From NCBI RefSeq assembly GCF_002127325.2, contig NC_035438.2, forward strand, positions 92,345,448 through 92,409,447: a stretch of DNA of 64,000 bases. The letters run 5' to 3'. A program made the position numbers and the translations under genes. Below the pieces are notes generated by a model. It worked only from the letters and a program-made list of their open reading frames with translations. It was not told where the DNA came from and made no database searches. Positions 1 to 13,290 of this stretch are shown one piece after another. The DNA comes from Helianthus annuus (taxonomy: Eukaryota; Streptophyta; Magnoliopsida; Asterales; Asteraceae). Positions within the stretch are counted from its first letter, which is position 1. Each line of letters starts with the position of its first letter.

Positions 1-167
1 TTATGTTGAACAATGTTGTTATATGCTTTTCTTGTAATGTTTGACAATTTATTTTGGAAATGAAATTTGGATTATTAAATTATTGTCACAAATAGCGTTA
101 TGATGTCTCGAGCAATCTTCACACTTCGTCTCATCCCGATGTTTCCGCCATTGGTTGGGGTGTGACA
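1..167 (+). mobile_element. 3' end of a Ty3/gypsy LTR (truncated by window edge)
   Basis: The segment ends in CCCGATGTTTCCGCC...GGGGTGTGACA, closely matching the end of the solo LTR that finishes at 46872. No primer-binding site follows position 167, so this is either a 3' LTR or a solo LTR, read in plus orientation. Its 5' part lies outside the window. It is a remnant; no coding capacity is seen. Confidence 0.6.
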
Positions 168-606
168 TTGAGGGTAACGTCGCCTTCAAAAGAGGGGCCT
201 ACTACAATAACTAAGATAATCTCTTAAACAAGTGCAAAAGTGCGAAAATAATCAAAGGTTATACTAATACACGAGTCGGATCCAAGTGATTCATCTTGTC
301 TATCTGTTTTTATTTTATTTTTAATTTTTTCAGCATTTAGTTAGTTTTTATTTTCTTAGTTTAAAAACATTTTCTAACTTTTTGATTTGATTAGACGTTG
401 AGGATAAACCGGTATTAAAAGCTCTTGTGTCCTTGGACGACCTCGGTATCTTACCAACACTATACTACGTCCACGATGGGTGCACTTGCCCATATGTGTG
501 TTTAGTGTTAGTAAATATCGTGTTTTATAAATTTAAAACTTGGCTAAAGGTGTAAAAAAAAGGGTTTAATTATACATTAAAAATATATTACACTACACAC
601 GCATCA
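168..606. other. Unassigned retroelement-like segment, ends at the junction with element B LTR
   Basis: No ORF or gene is visible. The boundary at 606/607 is sharp: from 607 onward the sequence matches 21511-21940, and before it there is no match to the other LTR of element B. The segment ends in CATCA, compatible with the CA end of an LTR, so 168-606 may be the terminal part of a further element inserted in the LTR of B. The short block near 430-490 resembles leader or LTR sequence of Athila-type gypsy elements, but this is recollection and weak. Confidence 0.3.
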
Positions 607-1037
607 ACCCCGCTACACTAATTAGTGATTTGTGTGTTGTACAGCGAATAACTCGACGTCAATTGAGAAATTGAACGTCGTTTGAACAGCAGAAATCGAA
701 TGCCAATGTCTGCTATTTATATACGAAATTTGGCAGGCTTACGGACCGTAAGCCATATCCCTTACGGTCCGTAAGGGAAGCACTCTATTTATAGGCTGCC
801 TAGGTTCGGGACTAGCCTTGCTGACTTGATGATTTTTACCAATAAGAATTTAAACAACGTTTTATATTGATAATCGTTAGCTAGGGTTTACCCCCTTTGA
901 GTTTTAGGGGCCCTGATCCTGATTCCGATTGTTCTGGAAATTTTAGGGTTTATGCAGAATCACTTGGGTGTCTCAATTAGGGTTTCCTTATTGGATAATT
1001 ATCATATTAAATATTAATTTTAGTGAGAGTTGTTACA
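607..1037 (-). mobile_element. Element B, 3' LTR (only its inner 431 bp)
   Basis: This stretch is nearly identical to 21511-21940, the end of the complete 2.42-kb LTR of the same element. The outer two thirds of the LTR are absent, replaced by the unrelated sequence 168-606. It ends TTGTTACA, followed by TCCTCCCC, which on the minus strand is a GGGGAGGA polypurine tract directly before the LTR start TGTAACA. This fixes element B as minus strand, with this copy as its 3' LTR. Confidence 0.8.
736..777. repeat. Two adjacent perfect palindromes in the B LTR
   Basis: GGCTTACGGACCGTAAGCC (736-754) and CCCTTACGGTCCGTAAGGG (759-777) are each perfect 19-bp inverted repeats sharing the ACGGACCGT core. 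They lie between two minus-strand TATA boxes (784-793 and 713-724). The same arrangement recurs at 21639-21680 in the other LTR. Confidence 0.85.
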
Positions 1038-4000
1038 TCCTCCCCACCTTAATGCTTCGCCAGAAGCTACGAAGGGGGGCCTCGCCCCGGGAAGGGGAGA
1101 GTGGCCGAGTGGTTAAAAGTCGTCCTCGAGATTTGGACTATGATATTTTCTTGGGGTTATGTTTCTTCTTTTAACAATGTATCGTGGAAATGGAATCAAA
1201 AGATATTTCGAGGGGTATGAATTTTTATAGAAACAATTGGATTCAATATTCGAAATGAACTTACTTTGATCAATTGAGGGAGATTCCGAAATAAATATCT
1301 ATTTGTGAATGGAAGTATGGAAAATGATTTGTTAATGATTATCCGAAAATCAATATCGTTTACTTAAATGGTACTGGATAATAGAATTTAGTGTATCGTA
1401 ATCTGAGTACATAATTGTACCGAGAATATCACAAATCAAACAAATGGCGCATGAATAGGGTTTAGCACAGGCTACAAATCTATTCGGACGCTACAAAGTA
1501 ATTATAATGATTGAAAGAATTCAATAATTATGATGACCGAATAAATTCACCGTTTTCGAAATTGAGAGTTTCAAGGAAGCGAATTTGTATATTTCAATAG
1601 ATGAGATATTCCGGTGAAATGATATAGTTTCCAAGGTGATTATGTTTAAGCCAAAAGATATATGATCTATAGATTTTTAGAATGAATGTGAAGAACTTTT
1701 TGGAATTAATAAAATTCTTTGTCAGAAGAAAACTTACTTTGATTGGTACCTAAGGAAGACCTAAGATTGACCGGTTCAAAATGAAATGAAAACATGAAAA
1801 TGATTCGTCAAATATTGAATTATGATATGAGAAATTCAATGTGCTGTGATGGGTGATTTGTAAGAATACATGAAAAGACAATAAAGTTAGTGTATTTTTG
1901 TCTTAATACATAATTGTGTTCAGATGATTTTAATCAAAATGTTTGATTAAAGATAGGTGATATTTTGATTTATTGAATTCCTTTTCCTTTTATGTTATCA
2001 TAAAGTAGAATAATAAATAAATATAGATAGGTTTAAAATATCAAAACCCGTGGTAATTTTGACAAAATAATGATATATGTTTTATAAATAGGTTTACCCA
2101 ATATTCTATAACTCACGATTATCATTTTTCGAATCAAGTATGTTTAACTATAAGATTTTATAATAGAGTATTTTAAATCATAAAAGTAAAATAATAAATG
2201 TTTATTTTAATATCAAGCATACTTAAATATTGGCTTGCATAAATAACATTTTGATAAAAGAATATTTCTATTAATAGTTGTGAAATATTTAATCAAGATG
2301 AACATTTATTTATAATATGTCTTGTTCATGAATACTTAGACAATTATTTAGATAATTTTATTCGTCCTTTGATTGTTTTATGAAAATATGTCTTCTCTTT
2401 ACAATACAAAGTAAATATATTTCTATATATAATATAAAATATTTTTATATATATAATTGAAATTTACTAAATAAGTATAATGACTTAATTTATATATATA
2501 TATTAAATAGTTATTATCATGGTTGAATATTGGTTAGTGCTGCCTTGTTTAAGCATAGGTGGCCAGTCCATGCCTAACTAAGGCTAGGCTATTCAATACA
2601 TGCCCTTGATAATAACTCTAGTATCTAAAAATAATACTAACACTATTACTATGAATATATTATTACTAATAATAAAACTAATATTAATTGCCAATAATAA
2701 ATGCATAAACTTAAATGAGAATATACTTCAAACAAAATTTTATACGTAAAAATATAAATTCTTTACCTTAATGGTTTTAACAAAATTTTAAATACAGGAA
2801 TACTATATTGTAAGTTTCTATATATAATCAATTAAGTTTATATAATGTTTTTCGATCAATGATGATAAGGTAAGAAATATCACGAAAGGCTCGATTGAGG
2901 TTGTAAGGACTACGGAATTAGGACATGAAATGGTGGATCATTATCTTAGCACACAATTGTGTTAAGATTGCTTTTATAAAATAAATCAACAAAGCAGATT
3001 CAATATAAATAAATAAATAATTAGATCCTAGATTAGCGCAATCTTCAAATTTTGTGAAAATGTCATTACAAAGTGATCGTGATCAAAGAAATGATTTGAT
3101 GAATTTCGAGGACTAAACAAGCATGTTATGGTTCAAGAGAATTGAAGTGCTTGTTGGGACTATTTTGAATATGATGGTTTCAATCCATCATATGGGACTT
3201 CGAATTGAATACGTATTGCGAGCAAGTTCAAATAATTGAACTGGGTGTAAACAAAACGAGTTCATGTATCACTAAGAAATTTTGGATGTGGTTACAACAA
3301 AACCATGTATGCTAAAGGGAATTGAGTTTTTTCAAGAAACTTATTGACTTGATATCAAAGAGTCAACGTTTTGCAATAAACGTGGTTTATAAATGCAAAG
3401 ATCGAGTATAGTAAAACGAGATTTGAACTTTTGATAAAACAACAAATTGGAATGAAACCCTCCTATGGTCTTTGTAACTCAAATGAACCACATGTACAAC
3501 AAACAGTGCATGTGTACCGTGTAGATTTACCAAGAAATGAAATGGATCAATATTTGCTACTATGAAAGAAATCTTTATGGTATGATGACCATTAAAAGAA
3601 GTAGAAACACGAAAGTCAACTTATTTATAGGCAGAAGTCAGAATTGCACTGAAGGAAATATAAGAACTTTATCTGGAACTTCGTGTGATAACCTTTGTTA
3701 AGTGACATTACCAAGGAATGTCGAATGAAATGAAATGAAATAGGTGATTTGCAAAGGTAGATGACTTCTTTTGTGGTGCCAATAATTATGACTATAATTA
3801 GACTGTGCACCTATGGTTGTGAAATATTGTTCCAATGTACCTCAGCGATATTTTGATTGTTTGTAAGATTATGTGGCAAAGTGCCAATTTTTTATTAGGA
3901 GTTCTTTTACTGATGGAATTAGTGTTCGTATCATCGTGCCTAATTTATATTTTTCAAAGGTCTTGCCTTGGAAGTCGTGTGTGATAAACTTCGACGTCTG

Positions 4001-4745
4001 TGGACATATAATTTAAGTTTCATGTGTTTTCTTGTGCATTATCACAACTTTACATGCTTCTTACTGGCGTTAATAGTTTATGGTAATGTATTGGAAATTC
4101 TTATATTTTTGATGGTGTTCCAGCTTATAGAGTTTCCACTGTTTTATGTTGACGTTCGAGTTACGAGGTAGATGATCAAACGAAAGAATGTTTGACATCG
4201 AAATTAAAGATATATGCGAGAGATTCCTGATAAAGAAATCTATATACATATGTTTGTGCTTTATTCTTAATTGACTTTTGGAATTCCTTATAGATATACA
4301 TATCTATATTATATATTTCACATGTTGTAATATACATACCTTTCATAGGGTTAAATGTATATAATAGATTCATATTTCCAAAAACCAGTCAGATATTTGG
4401 TCATGATACTATTTAGGGAAATCTTGTTACTGGTTTGACATACCATTTATCCCGTCTTATCCAGTTCGTGCCGGAGCGGTAATTTCAGTATATCCGGACA
4501 AGCTGGAGAGTCTGCTACTCTATACCCAGTTTTGCCGGAGAAAATTTTCTATTTCCCATAAATAGTATATTTTCAAGATTTTGAAAGTGCCTCTTTTATT
4601 AGGGCTTTTATCCAGAATCAAGGAAATTTATATTTCTATAACATATCTTTATTCTAAACCAAGTAATATCAATAAGCAAGAATTAATAGCAATTAAGTGC
4701 TATTACCTGCTAACCGTCATTCTTATAGCATACCACTATCCATTA
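1038..4745 (-). mobile_element. Element B internal region, decayed or non-coding
   Basis: This AT-rich stretch lies between the B polypurine tract and the insertion point of element A. I find no ORF longer than about 70 codons and no recognisable gag, PR, RT or integrase motif in either strand. With 19208-19520 the internal region of B totals only about 4 kb, so B is either a non-autonomous large LTR derivative or has decayed beyond recognition. A tRNA-like A-box sequence occurs at about 1098-1122 but no complete tRNA. Confidence 0.6.
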
Positions 4746-4750
4746 CATTA

Positions 4751-7700
4751 TGTCACACCCTGGCTTTGCGGAAGCGTGGTTATTTTGGTGTGACTTCTTA
4801 ATACCATAGCTTAATCATAACAAGCTATATGAATTAAAAATATGCAAGATCATCCATTAACAATAAAATAGTAAAACATTGTCTTAACGGGTTAACACCC
4901 GACAACCATAAACTTGTCTAACATTACAACCACATACTTAAAATAAACATGATTCAAGGACTGTGACTTGTCCAGGAAAGAGTCACAAGCCTCGAACCCT
5001 GGATGACCTCGGGCCTAATGCAGCGGAAAACAAGCCATACCGCGCCAGATCGTTAATTTCCTGAAATACATGTAAGTTGAAAAATCAACAATAATGTTGA
5101 GCGAGTTCATGCGAAAGTGCGTAAACAAACCTTTATCTTTATCAAAAACCTGGTATGTAGCAAATAAGGAAAAAGAGATCACCAATGGTTTGCAAGGCCA
5201 TTGATATGTGTGAAGTGCAAGTAGGGATGACTCAAACCTAGCGGATTTATGCGTCGGGCACTAAGTCACCCCGAGGTCCGTTATGCTGGACCTGGGGCTG
5301 GGCTCGCTACACCCAGATAGATCTACCGCTCCTGTCCCTCGGTCCTACTACGAGGATTAATGGCCTCAAGTTGTGCCTACCCACTCACATGATCTGAGTA
5401 ACAAACCTCCTTACGCTAACCATACCATGTATAAACGTATTCATAATCATAGTAACATGTATTTCACCCCCGCAGTTTATAAAACTGAAAACAGTTAAGA
5501 GAAAAGGGGGACATGAACTCACAGTGAATGCGTCTCAATATCAAGTAATCCAAATATCCAAGTGCTGCGCAACGACCTACATGTGCTAATTCTATTAGAC
5601 GGATGGTCGTGCTTTAGCTTCATAGTTTATATTTTTGGGAAACGGTTAGACAACCGCTCCGTGTATATACTTGATAACGTATTTTCCTTCCCAAGGATGG
5701 GGGAATTAATACATGTGTAATTATATCATTTTATTAAGTCCCACTTAATACATTTTATTTCTTATTCCAAAAATATAATTATTTTTCTCAAAAATAATAT
5801 ATTCCCTTTTCCACATAATACTTTCCCAAAATAATATATTGACAACACATGCGTTTATGAATATTTCCGAATAAAGCGTAAGTTACGTTTTGGCGATTAA
5901 GTGGTAATGATAATTACCGTTGTAACTTATATTCTTGTCGTATAAGCGTTTGTATTATTTCGGGTTCGACAAGGTTTGTAAATATTATTTTTACTCTAAA
6001 AATAATATTTATACATTTTCACAAAATAATCATAAACAGTGTTGTGAAAAATATATTTATTGAATAAATATTTATCACGTATAGTTTTTGTGAAAATCAC
6101 ACCTCCGATTATTTAATAAATAAAGTCATGGCGAAATATATTTTGAAAACATATCAAAAATAGTCTAATACTTGTAAATAATTCTAAGTGTTAGATTTTA
6201 GAAAAATTTCGCCAGAGTTTCCCCTGTAACTGGAGGTGGCCACGCTTTCAAGCGTATCATTTTCTTTTACAAAATCACTTCAACAATTCTTCAAATCAAC
6301 CAATCAATTTCCAACACATTAACTCGTAGACTAGTATGTAAAATCACATTATTACATGAACTTGTAGTTTTTCTAAAACTATTGTATAGATCTCGTTATA
6401 TATAGTGGATCTATATATATAATAGTTTAGTCTTGTAAAAAACCCCGTTTTTAGAACAAATCATCCTTTACAACTTCCCGACAATTTTATAAAAATTGTT
6501 ATTCTGTCGGATCTTTCGTTTCACAAGTGTTTATACACTTGTAGTTTATAAAAATCACCTTTGTAAACATATTATCCAACTTATATAAAAAAACATGATT
6601 TTCTCAACACTTGGTTCTACGAATGTACCACTTATACATACGTAGATCGGCTCGTTTTAAATACTATTTTACATGTCAAAACACTTTTACACAAGTTCAT
6701 GCTTCCCGTGTGGTGGAGTTTCACCTTTTAACCCTTGTACAAAAGAAACAAGTGTATGTCAAGATTCGGGATCTTAACAAAGTCGGGTTAAACGATGATA
6801 AGAGCCACCACATCGTAGATCGGGCCTCAACAATCAACATATTCAAATACTACGACATTTACACAAGACATGACCTTTTATCCAACGATTTTCATGTTTT
6901 TAGTAGACTTTTTAGATTCAAAAGGTGGGTTACCGACCTTTAACCGTTAAAAATCCTTTTAACCACTTTAGATACGTTCAAGAGTGAGTTTTAAACAATA
7001 TACCTCTAGCTCGGGGCTAGGGAAGAATCTAGTCGAAAAAGGCGTGGATAAAAGCAACGTAGCGAGGTCCTTCCACTTCCGTTTGCTTCACGGCTCCTAA
7101 TATGCAATCCTCGACACTTGAGTGAGCTTGGATCGTCAAGACAAAAACTCGAAAATGGAGGTGTGAGTGTGGGTGTGTTCGGCCGAGAGGGAGAGCAAGA
7201 GGGAGAGAGAGTGATGGTGAGATGGATGGTGATGACAATGTGTGAGTGTGTGTTTATATAGAGGATTCAAGTGCTAACGTCCATCGGTTTCTCGTTCTAG
7301 ATATCCACAAATCAAATATAATATAATAAAAGTGTACCCTCCTTGTCCTCCTTGTTGGCCGATTTCATTAGGGTGGTGGGGCCACCCGGTTGGATCTCGA
7401 TTGTTCAGTTAGAGTTTAGTTTGGTTAAAGTCGGTTACTTTAGGGATTAACCCCGTTAGTTATTTAATGCGTTATAATGCGGGTGTTAGGGTGATCAGGG
7501 ACCCTAACTGGCTCAGAAAAATACCAATAACATTTATGGCAATATTTTTATGCTCCGGGTATTGTCCGGTTGTTCGGTTGGATAGTAATCCGTTAAAGTG
7601 CTTAAGTAATCTTTTAAGCGTCATAAATAATATTTTTAGCGACACAATTTATTCTGCAAAGTGTCAGGAATAATTTCTCATGTTTTGGCACTTTATTAAT

Positions 7701-8134
7701 TAGCTAGAAGCTAGTATGTTGATAAAAGTGCTATGTTCCGTGCTTAAAGTATGTTTTAGGCACATCCAAATCTCTATATCTTATCCCTAGAGACGTAATC
7801 ATACAACCCTTGTATACCTACACACACTATGGGTGTAGTAAAATAATTCTGGCTCATACAGGCCTTTAGAGGCAGTGTTTGCCTGATGCTGGCTATATCA
7901 GCATGTTCAATAGGTTATCCGTTCAAATGCTACTGTGCTTTTGTGCATCATGTTTGTCACTAAAGTTCGGTAATTAAGTAATGTAGTGACGGAAATCAAA
8001 GTATGATGCAGACATGTACAGTTATCAGAAATCAAGTAGCAGTTTATCAGCAAACTCAGTAAAGCACAGTAATTAAGCAATAATTAATAGTTAATTAGGT
8101 CGTACGGATACCTGGTTTAGTGAGGGTTGTCACA
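4751..8134 (-). repeat. Element A 3' LTR
   Basis: A 3384-bp direct repeat of 15820-19202. On the plus strand it runs TGTCACACCCTGG...GGTTGTCACA, so in element orientation it begins TGTGACAACC and ends GGGTGTGACA. It includes a minus-strand TATA box at 7253-7261 and, downstream in transcript orientation, a CT-rich stretch (7029-7238) that could encode a 69-residue peptide, which I regard as chance. Several small ORFs occur identically in both LTR copies and have no recognisable product. Confidence 0.95.
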
Positions 8135-8149
8135 TTCTCCCCCCGTTAA
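8135..8149 (-). other. Element A polypurine tract
   Basis: Minus strand TTAACGGGGGGAGAA lies immediately next to the LTR start TGTGACA. It is the expected primer for plus-strand DNA synthesis. Confidence 0.85.
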
Positions 8150-8169
8150 ATAAATTTCGTCCCGAAATT

Positions 8170-11100
8170 TTAAATTCTGCTTGTAGAAGCAGGGTTCTTA
8201 GGAAACAGGTGGGGGTATTTCTCTTTCATTCGGTCTTCACGCTCCCAGGTGAACTCAGGACCATGTCTAGCATTCCAGCGAACTTTGACGAGCTTGACAC
8301 TGCTCCGGCGGGTCTTGTTAACTTTCCAATCCGTGACCTCGACAGGTTCTTCAACGAAGTGGAGCGTGTCATCAACATGAATTTCGTCGGTAGGAATGGC
8401 AACGTTAACTTGAGTTGGACTTCTCTTCAGATTGGATACATGAAATGTATCGTGAACATTATTCAGTTCGGCAGGTAGCTCCAACTTGTATGCTACGGTC
8501 CCAATTCTTTCCAAAACCTTGAAAGGACCAATGTAGCGCGGATTCAACTTCCCACGCTTCCCAAAGCGTGCCACACCCTTCCAGGGTGATACCTTCAACA
8601 AAACCATATCCCCAACCTCAAACTCCTGAGGTTTCCTTTTCAGATCTGCGTAGGCCTTCTGACGGTCACGAGCCGCACTAATGCGATCTCGGATTTGCGC
8701 GATCTTATCTGTAGTTTCCTGAACTACATCGGGACCTACTAATTGTCTATCACCTGCGTCTGACCAACAGAGCGGCGACCTGCACTTGCGTCCATATAAA
8801 GCTTCGAATGGCGCGACACCAATACTGGTGTGGTAGCTGTTGTTGTATGAAAATTCAACCAGGGGTAAATGCTTATCCCAGCTACCGTCTAAATCCATCA
8901 CACATGCTCTCAGCATGTCCTCCAACGTCTGAATCGTCCGCTCACTTTGACCGTCGGTCTGCGGGTGAAAAGCTGTGCTCATATTCAGCTTTGAGCCAAA
9001 AGCTTCCTGGAAGGATTGCCATATCCTCGATACGAACCTCCCATCTCTATCAGAAATAATCGAGAGAGGTACTCCATGGCGTGTAACAATCTCTCTCATG
9101 TAGATTTCAGCCAATTTGCTTCTATTATCCTTTTCGCGGATAGGTAAGAAGTGTGCTGACTTCGTTAAGCGATCCACTATCACCCAGATAGTGTCATGGC
9201 CTCTTGGCGTCCTTGGCAACTTCGTAATAAAATCCATGGAGATTTCTTCCCACTTCCACTGGGGAATTTTTGGTTGCTGCAGAAGTCCCGAAGGCTTCTG
9301 GTATTCCGCCTTAACTTTGGCGCAAGTTAAACATTTGCTCACGTAAATAGCAACATCGCCTTTCATCCTAGGCCACCAGTAATAATCTTTAAGATCCTGG
9401 TACATCTTATCCGCTCCAGGGTGGATAGAGTACCGCGACTTGTGAGCTTCATCAAAGATAACCTCTCTTAAACCACCAAACAGAGGAACCCACATCCTTT
9501 TCTCAAAACACAACGTTCCTTCCCTGTTTGGCACCAATAACTTCTCCATCCCACGGAGATATTCTTCCTCAAGGTTTCCTTCCTTGAGAGCTTCCTTCTG
9601 TGCTGCACGAACGCGCGAGGAAAGGTCGGTCTGAATTATCATTTCCATAGCCCTAACCCTTATGGGCTTGATTCTCTCTTTACGACTTAGGGCATCGGCG
9701 ACCACATTCGCCTTCCCTGGATGATACTTGATCTCGCAATCGTAATCGTTCAACAACTCGACCCATCGCCTTTGCCTCATGTTCAACTCCTTCTGGTTGA
9801 ATATATGCTGGAGGCTCTTGTGATCTGTGAAGATTGTGCACTTTGTACCGTAAAGGTAGTGTCTCCAGATCTTTAAGGCAAAAACCACTGCGCCTAGCTC
9901 CAAATCATGAGTGGTATAGTTCTTTTCGTGCACCTTTAGTTGGCGTGATGCGTAGGCGATAACCTTTTGACGTTGCATCAACACACAACCCAATCCTTGA
10001 CGCGATGCGTCGCAGTATACCACGAAATCGTCAGTACCTTCCGGTAGAGCTAAGATCGGCGCGTTGCAAAGCTTATCCTTCAATATCTGAAACGCCTCAT
10101 CCTGTTTGATTCCCCAATCAAACTTCTTATCTTTCTGCGTGAGGAGTGTCAACGGTTGAGCGATCTTTGAAAAGTTCTCGATGAACCTTCGATAATAGCC
10201 AGCCAAACCCAAGAATTGCCGAATCTCGGTTGGCGTCTTTGGCGTTTCCCAGTCTTTGATCGCCTCAATCTTGGTTGGGTCCACATGGATTCCATTTCCA
10301 TTCACCACGTGCCCAAGGAATTGCACCTCACGTAGCCAAAACTCACACTTAGAGAACTTGGCGTACAATTGCTCCTTCTTTAGCAGCTCCAGAATAGTTC
10401 TAAGATGCTGCTCGTGCTCAGCCTTTGTCTTCGAATAAATCAGGATATCATCAATGAATACGATCACGAATTTATCCAAGTACGGCTTACAAACTCGGTT
10501 CATCAAATCCATGAACACTGCAGGTGCGTTTGTCAAACCAAACGGCATAACCAGAAACTCGTAGTGCCCATAACGAGTTCTGAAGGCTGTCTTCGGAATA
10601 CTCTCCTCTTGTATCCGTAGCTGATGGTATCCGGATCGAAGATCGATCTTTGAATAGAAGCTTGAACCTTGAAGCTGGTCGAACAGATCGTCGATTCTTG
10701 GCAGGGGATACCTATTCTTGATCGTCAGCTTGTTCAACTCTCTGTAGTCGATGCACATACGGAAACTACCGTCCTTCTTCTTCACAAACAAAACTGGAGC
10801 TCCCCAAGGCGAGAAGCTTGGTCGGATAAACCCCTTGTCTAACAACTCTTGAAGTTGTGTCGACAGTTCTTGCATCTCAGACGGAGCGAGTCTATAAGGT
10901 GCCTTAGCCACAGGCGCAGCGCCTGGAACTAAGTCGATGCGAAACTCCACTTGCCTTTGAGGTGGCAAGCCAGGCAAGTCTTCTGGAAAGACTTCTGGGT
11001 ATTCCCTCACGACAGGGATGTCTTCGATCTTTGGCTCAGCAGCCTTCTTATCCACAATGTGTGCTAGAAAAGCAACACATCCTTTCCTCAAACACTTCCT

Positions 11101-12866
11101 TGCTTTCAGGCAGCTAATCATCCTTAACGGCGTCTCACGCTTCTCCCCATGAACAACAATGGTCTCACCATCATTGGTCGGGATACGAATAATCTTCTCG
11201 TGACAAACTATCTCTGCCTTGTTACTCGATAACCAATCCATCCCTACTACCACGTCGAAGCTTCCCAACTGGACTGGTAGTAGATCCAGAGCGAACTCAC
11301 GCTCTCCCAACTCGATTACGCAACCTCGAATCACCTCGTTAGCTTCTACTAACTTCCCATTTGCTAATTCGATCGAGTAAGGAATATCTAACTTACTAGC
11401 GGCTAAACCAAGCATGTTTCTAAATTCTAGCGATACGAAGCTATAATCGGCACCAGTATCAAACAAAACGGATGCATAGCGTTGGTTTACAGGGAACGTA
11501 CCAGTGACAACGTTGGGATCCTGGCGCGCTTCCCTGGCTTCCATGTTAAACACTCTTCCGCGTGCCTGGTTTAACTCTGGGCAATTCCTCTTGAAATGCC
11601 CTTGATCTCCACAATTGAAACATCCGGGCCTCTGCCCGTTTCCACCATTGTTTCTAGCTTGATGGTTTCCCTGGTTCTGATTCATGGCGCCCGCTTGGTT
11701 AGCATTATTGGCACGGTTCCCATCACCTCCTTGGTTTCCTTGTGGGCGGTTCCCAGCACCACCACGGTTGTTCCTATTCCCATTTCCTCCTTGGCCTCCC
11801 CGGCCAGCATTTGCCCAGCAAAAATCTTTTGTATGACCAGTCTTCCCACATGATTCACAGACTCTCAGGCTGCAACGACCAGAGTGATGTTTTTGGCATG
11901 AGTTGCACTTGGGGTGTGCACCCATGTATCCCTTTCCTTTCTTTCTACCACCAGCTGAATCCTGAGCTGGCGCACTCGATTCTCCCTTCTTAACCACCAT
12001 CCCGGTGCTTTGCTTTAAACTCGAAAACTTTCGCTTATTACCAACAGACTCCACATGAGTCTCTTTCTTCTTGGGCTCAACCCCATCAAACTTGTTCAAC
12101 CGAATCGCCTCTTCGGTGAGAGCCACACTCAGATCAATGGCTTCTGTGATGGTTGCAGGTTTGGAAGAAGTCACCATACTGATTATTTGAGGAGCCAATC
12201 CCCAAATGAAGCGTTCAATCCTTTTGAACTCGGGCGTAACCATGTAGGGTACCACGTGAGACAAATCGTGGAACCTCTGAACATACTCAGCTATCTTGGA
12301 ACCTTCCATCTTTAGGTGCCAGAATTCGGTCTCTAACCTCTGAATTTCAGCACGAGAACAGTACTTCTTGCGCATGAGTTCTTTCAACTCAGTCCATGTC
12401 AGTGCGTAGGCTGCAGCTTCGCCAAGGGTCTGGACCTGTAGATTCCACCAGGATAGGGCTCCATCCACAAATAGCCCTGAGATGTAAGTGACTTGCTGAT
12501 CCACAGCGCACTTGCTCATGCGAAGTACGGACTCGGTCTTCTCTGCCCAGCGGACGAAAGCAACAGCACCACCTGTGCCGTCGAAGTTTATGGGCTTACA
12601 GTCCAAGAATTGTTTGTAGGTGCACCCTGCACATACATTACATCATAGGAACGGCATTAGCATCTGCTAAAGGAATCCATTTAGGCCATGGTATGTCTTA
12701 ATGACTTAGGGTTACCATGAGGAGGATTTTGGTTGCCGTTGATGTTCGAGCTACTTCCGCTTGGTCCTCCTTGCGAGGCAGCATATTGAGCAATGGCGGC
12801 AGCAATAACTTGCTGTAGTTCTTCAGGAGTAGTGGGCATCGGCTGAGGTTGTCGTCTTGGTGCCAT
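8170..12866 (-). CDS. Element A gag-pol polyprotein (spliced, about 1535 residues)
   Basis: Encodes capsid and replication enzymes of a chromovirus. Exon 1 starts at the ATG at 12866 (50 codons). After a predicted 89-nt intron the frame continues uninterrupted to 8170. Counting from residue 1 at 12606, a gag domain occupies about 45-145, CCHC knuckles lie at 250-263 and 329-342, and the protease motif DTGA starts at 383. RT covers about 580-760 with FIDD at 717-720. RNase H follows with D866, E903, D928 and D971. Integrase has H1055/H1062, C1092/C1095 and D1125, D1186, E1222 (D-X35-E). A chromodomain-like C-terminus spans about 1417-1470. All key residues are present and there is no frameshift, so the element may be autonomous. 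Without splicing, the long frame has only a TTG at 12606 as a start, which supports the splice model. Confidence 0.93.
12627..12715 (-). other. Predicted 89-nt intron in element A gag
   Basis: On the minus strand the donor is CATG|GTAACC and the acceptor TGTGCAG|GGTGCA, with a branch-like TGCTAAT about 35 nt upstream of the acceptor. Removing it joins the 50-codon ATG exon in frame to the long gag-pol frame and produces a continuous ...[16 protein letters not shown]... junction, which I recall as typical at this point of related gag proteins. Without it, exon 1 runs into a stop about ten codons later. Confidence 0.65.
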
Positions 12867-12952
12867 CTTCTAAAGATGCGTACGTAGATTAGGCCATAAT
12901 AAATATACGTATATAGTAATAATAATATATAACATCTCATGTTATCAATACA

Positions 12953-13290
12953 TCACACACAACATCCCATGTCCCAACATCCCATGTCACAAGTATCATA
13001 CACAACATCCCATGTCCCAACATCCCATGTCACAAATATCATACACACAACATCCCATGTCCCAACATCCCATGTTGCAAATATCATACAACATCCCATG
13101 TCCCAACATCCCATGTTGCAAATATCATACAACATCCCATGTCCCAACATCCCATGTTGCAAATATCATACAACATCCCATGTCCCAACATCCCATGTTG
13201 CAAATACCATACAACATCCCATGTCCCAACATCCCATGTTGCAAATATCATACAACATCCCATGTCCCAACATCCCATGTCCCAAAACAT
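12953..13290. repeat. Tandem repeat between the acidic ORF and gag of element A
   Basis: About eight head-to-tail copies of a 41-45 bp unit. Each unit contains two CAACATCCCATGT half-repeats followed by a spacer like TGCAAATATCATA. Later copies are almost identical. All six frames stay open through the array for long stretches, so the short ORFs seen there are repeat artefacts. The remaining spacer (12867-12952 and 13291-13574) holds nothing recognisable. Confidence 0.9.

Noticed and set aside
1098..1140. tRNA-like sequence GGAGAGTGGCCGAGTGGTTA resembling the 5' half of a tRNA-Ser or tRNA-Leu
   Set aside because: The A-box matches, but there is no B-box (GGTTCGAATCC), no acceptor-stem partner and no anticodon arm downstream. 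Probably a tRNA-derived fragment or chance; not a tRNA gene or a complete SINE.
6611..6943. 110-codon plus-strand ORF in the A LTR, repeated at 17679-18011
   Set aside because: It is antisense to the element, has no recognisable motif, and is identical in both places only because the LTRs are copies.
12939..13290. Possible CRISPR-like regular repeats
   Set aside because: Eukaryotic transposon context, no unique spacers; the array is a simple minisatellite.
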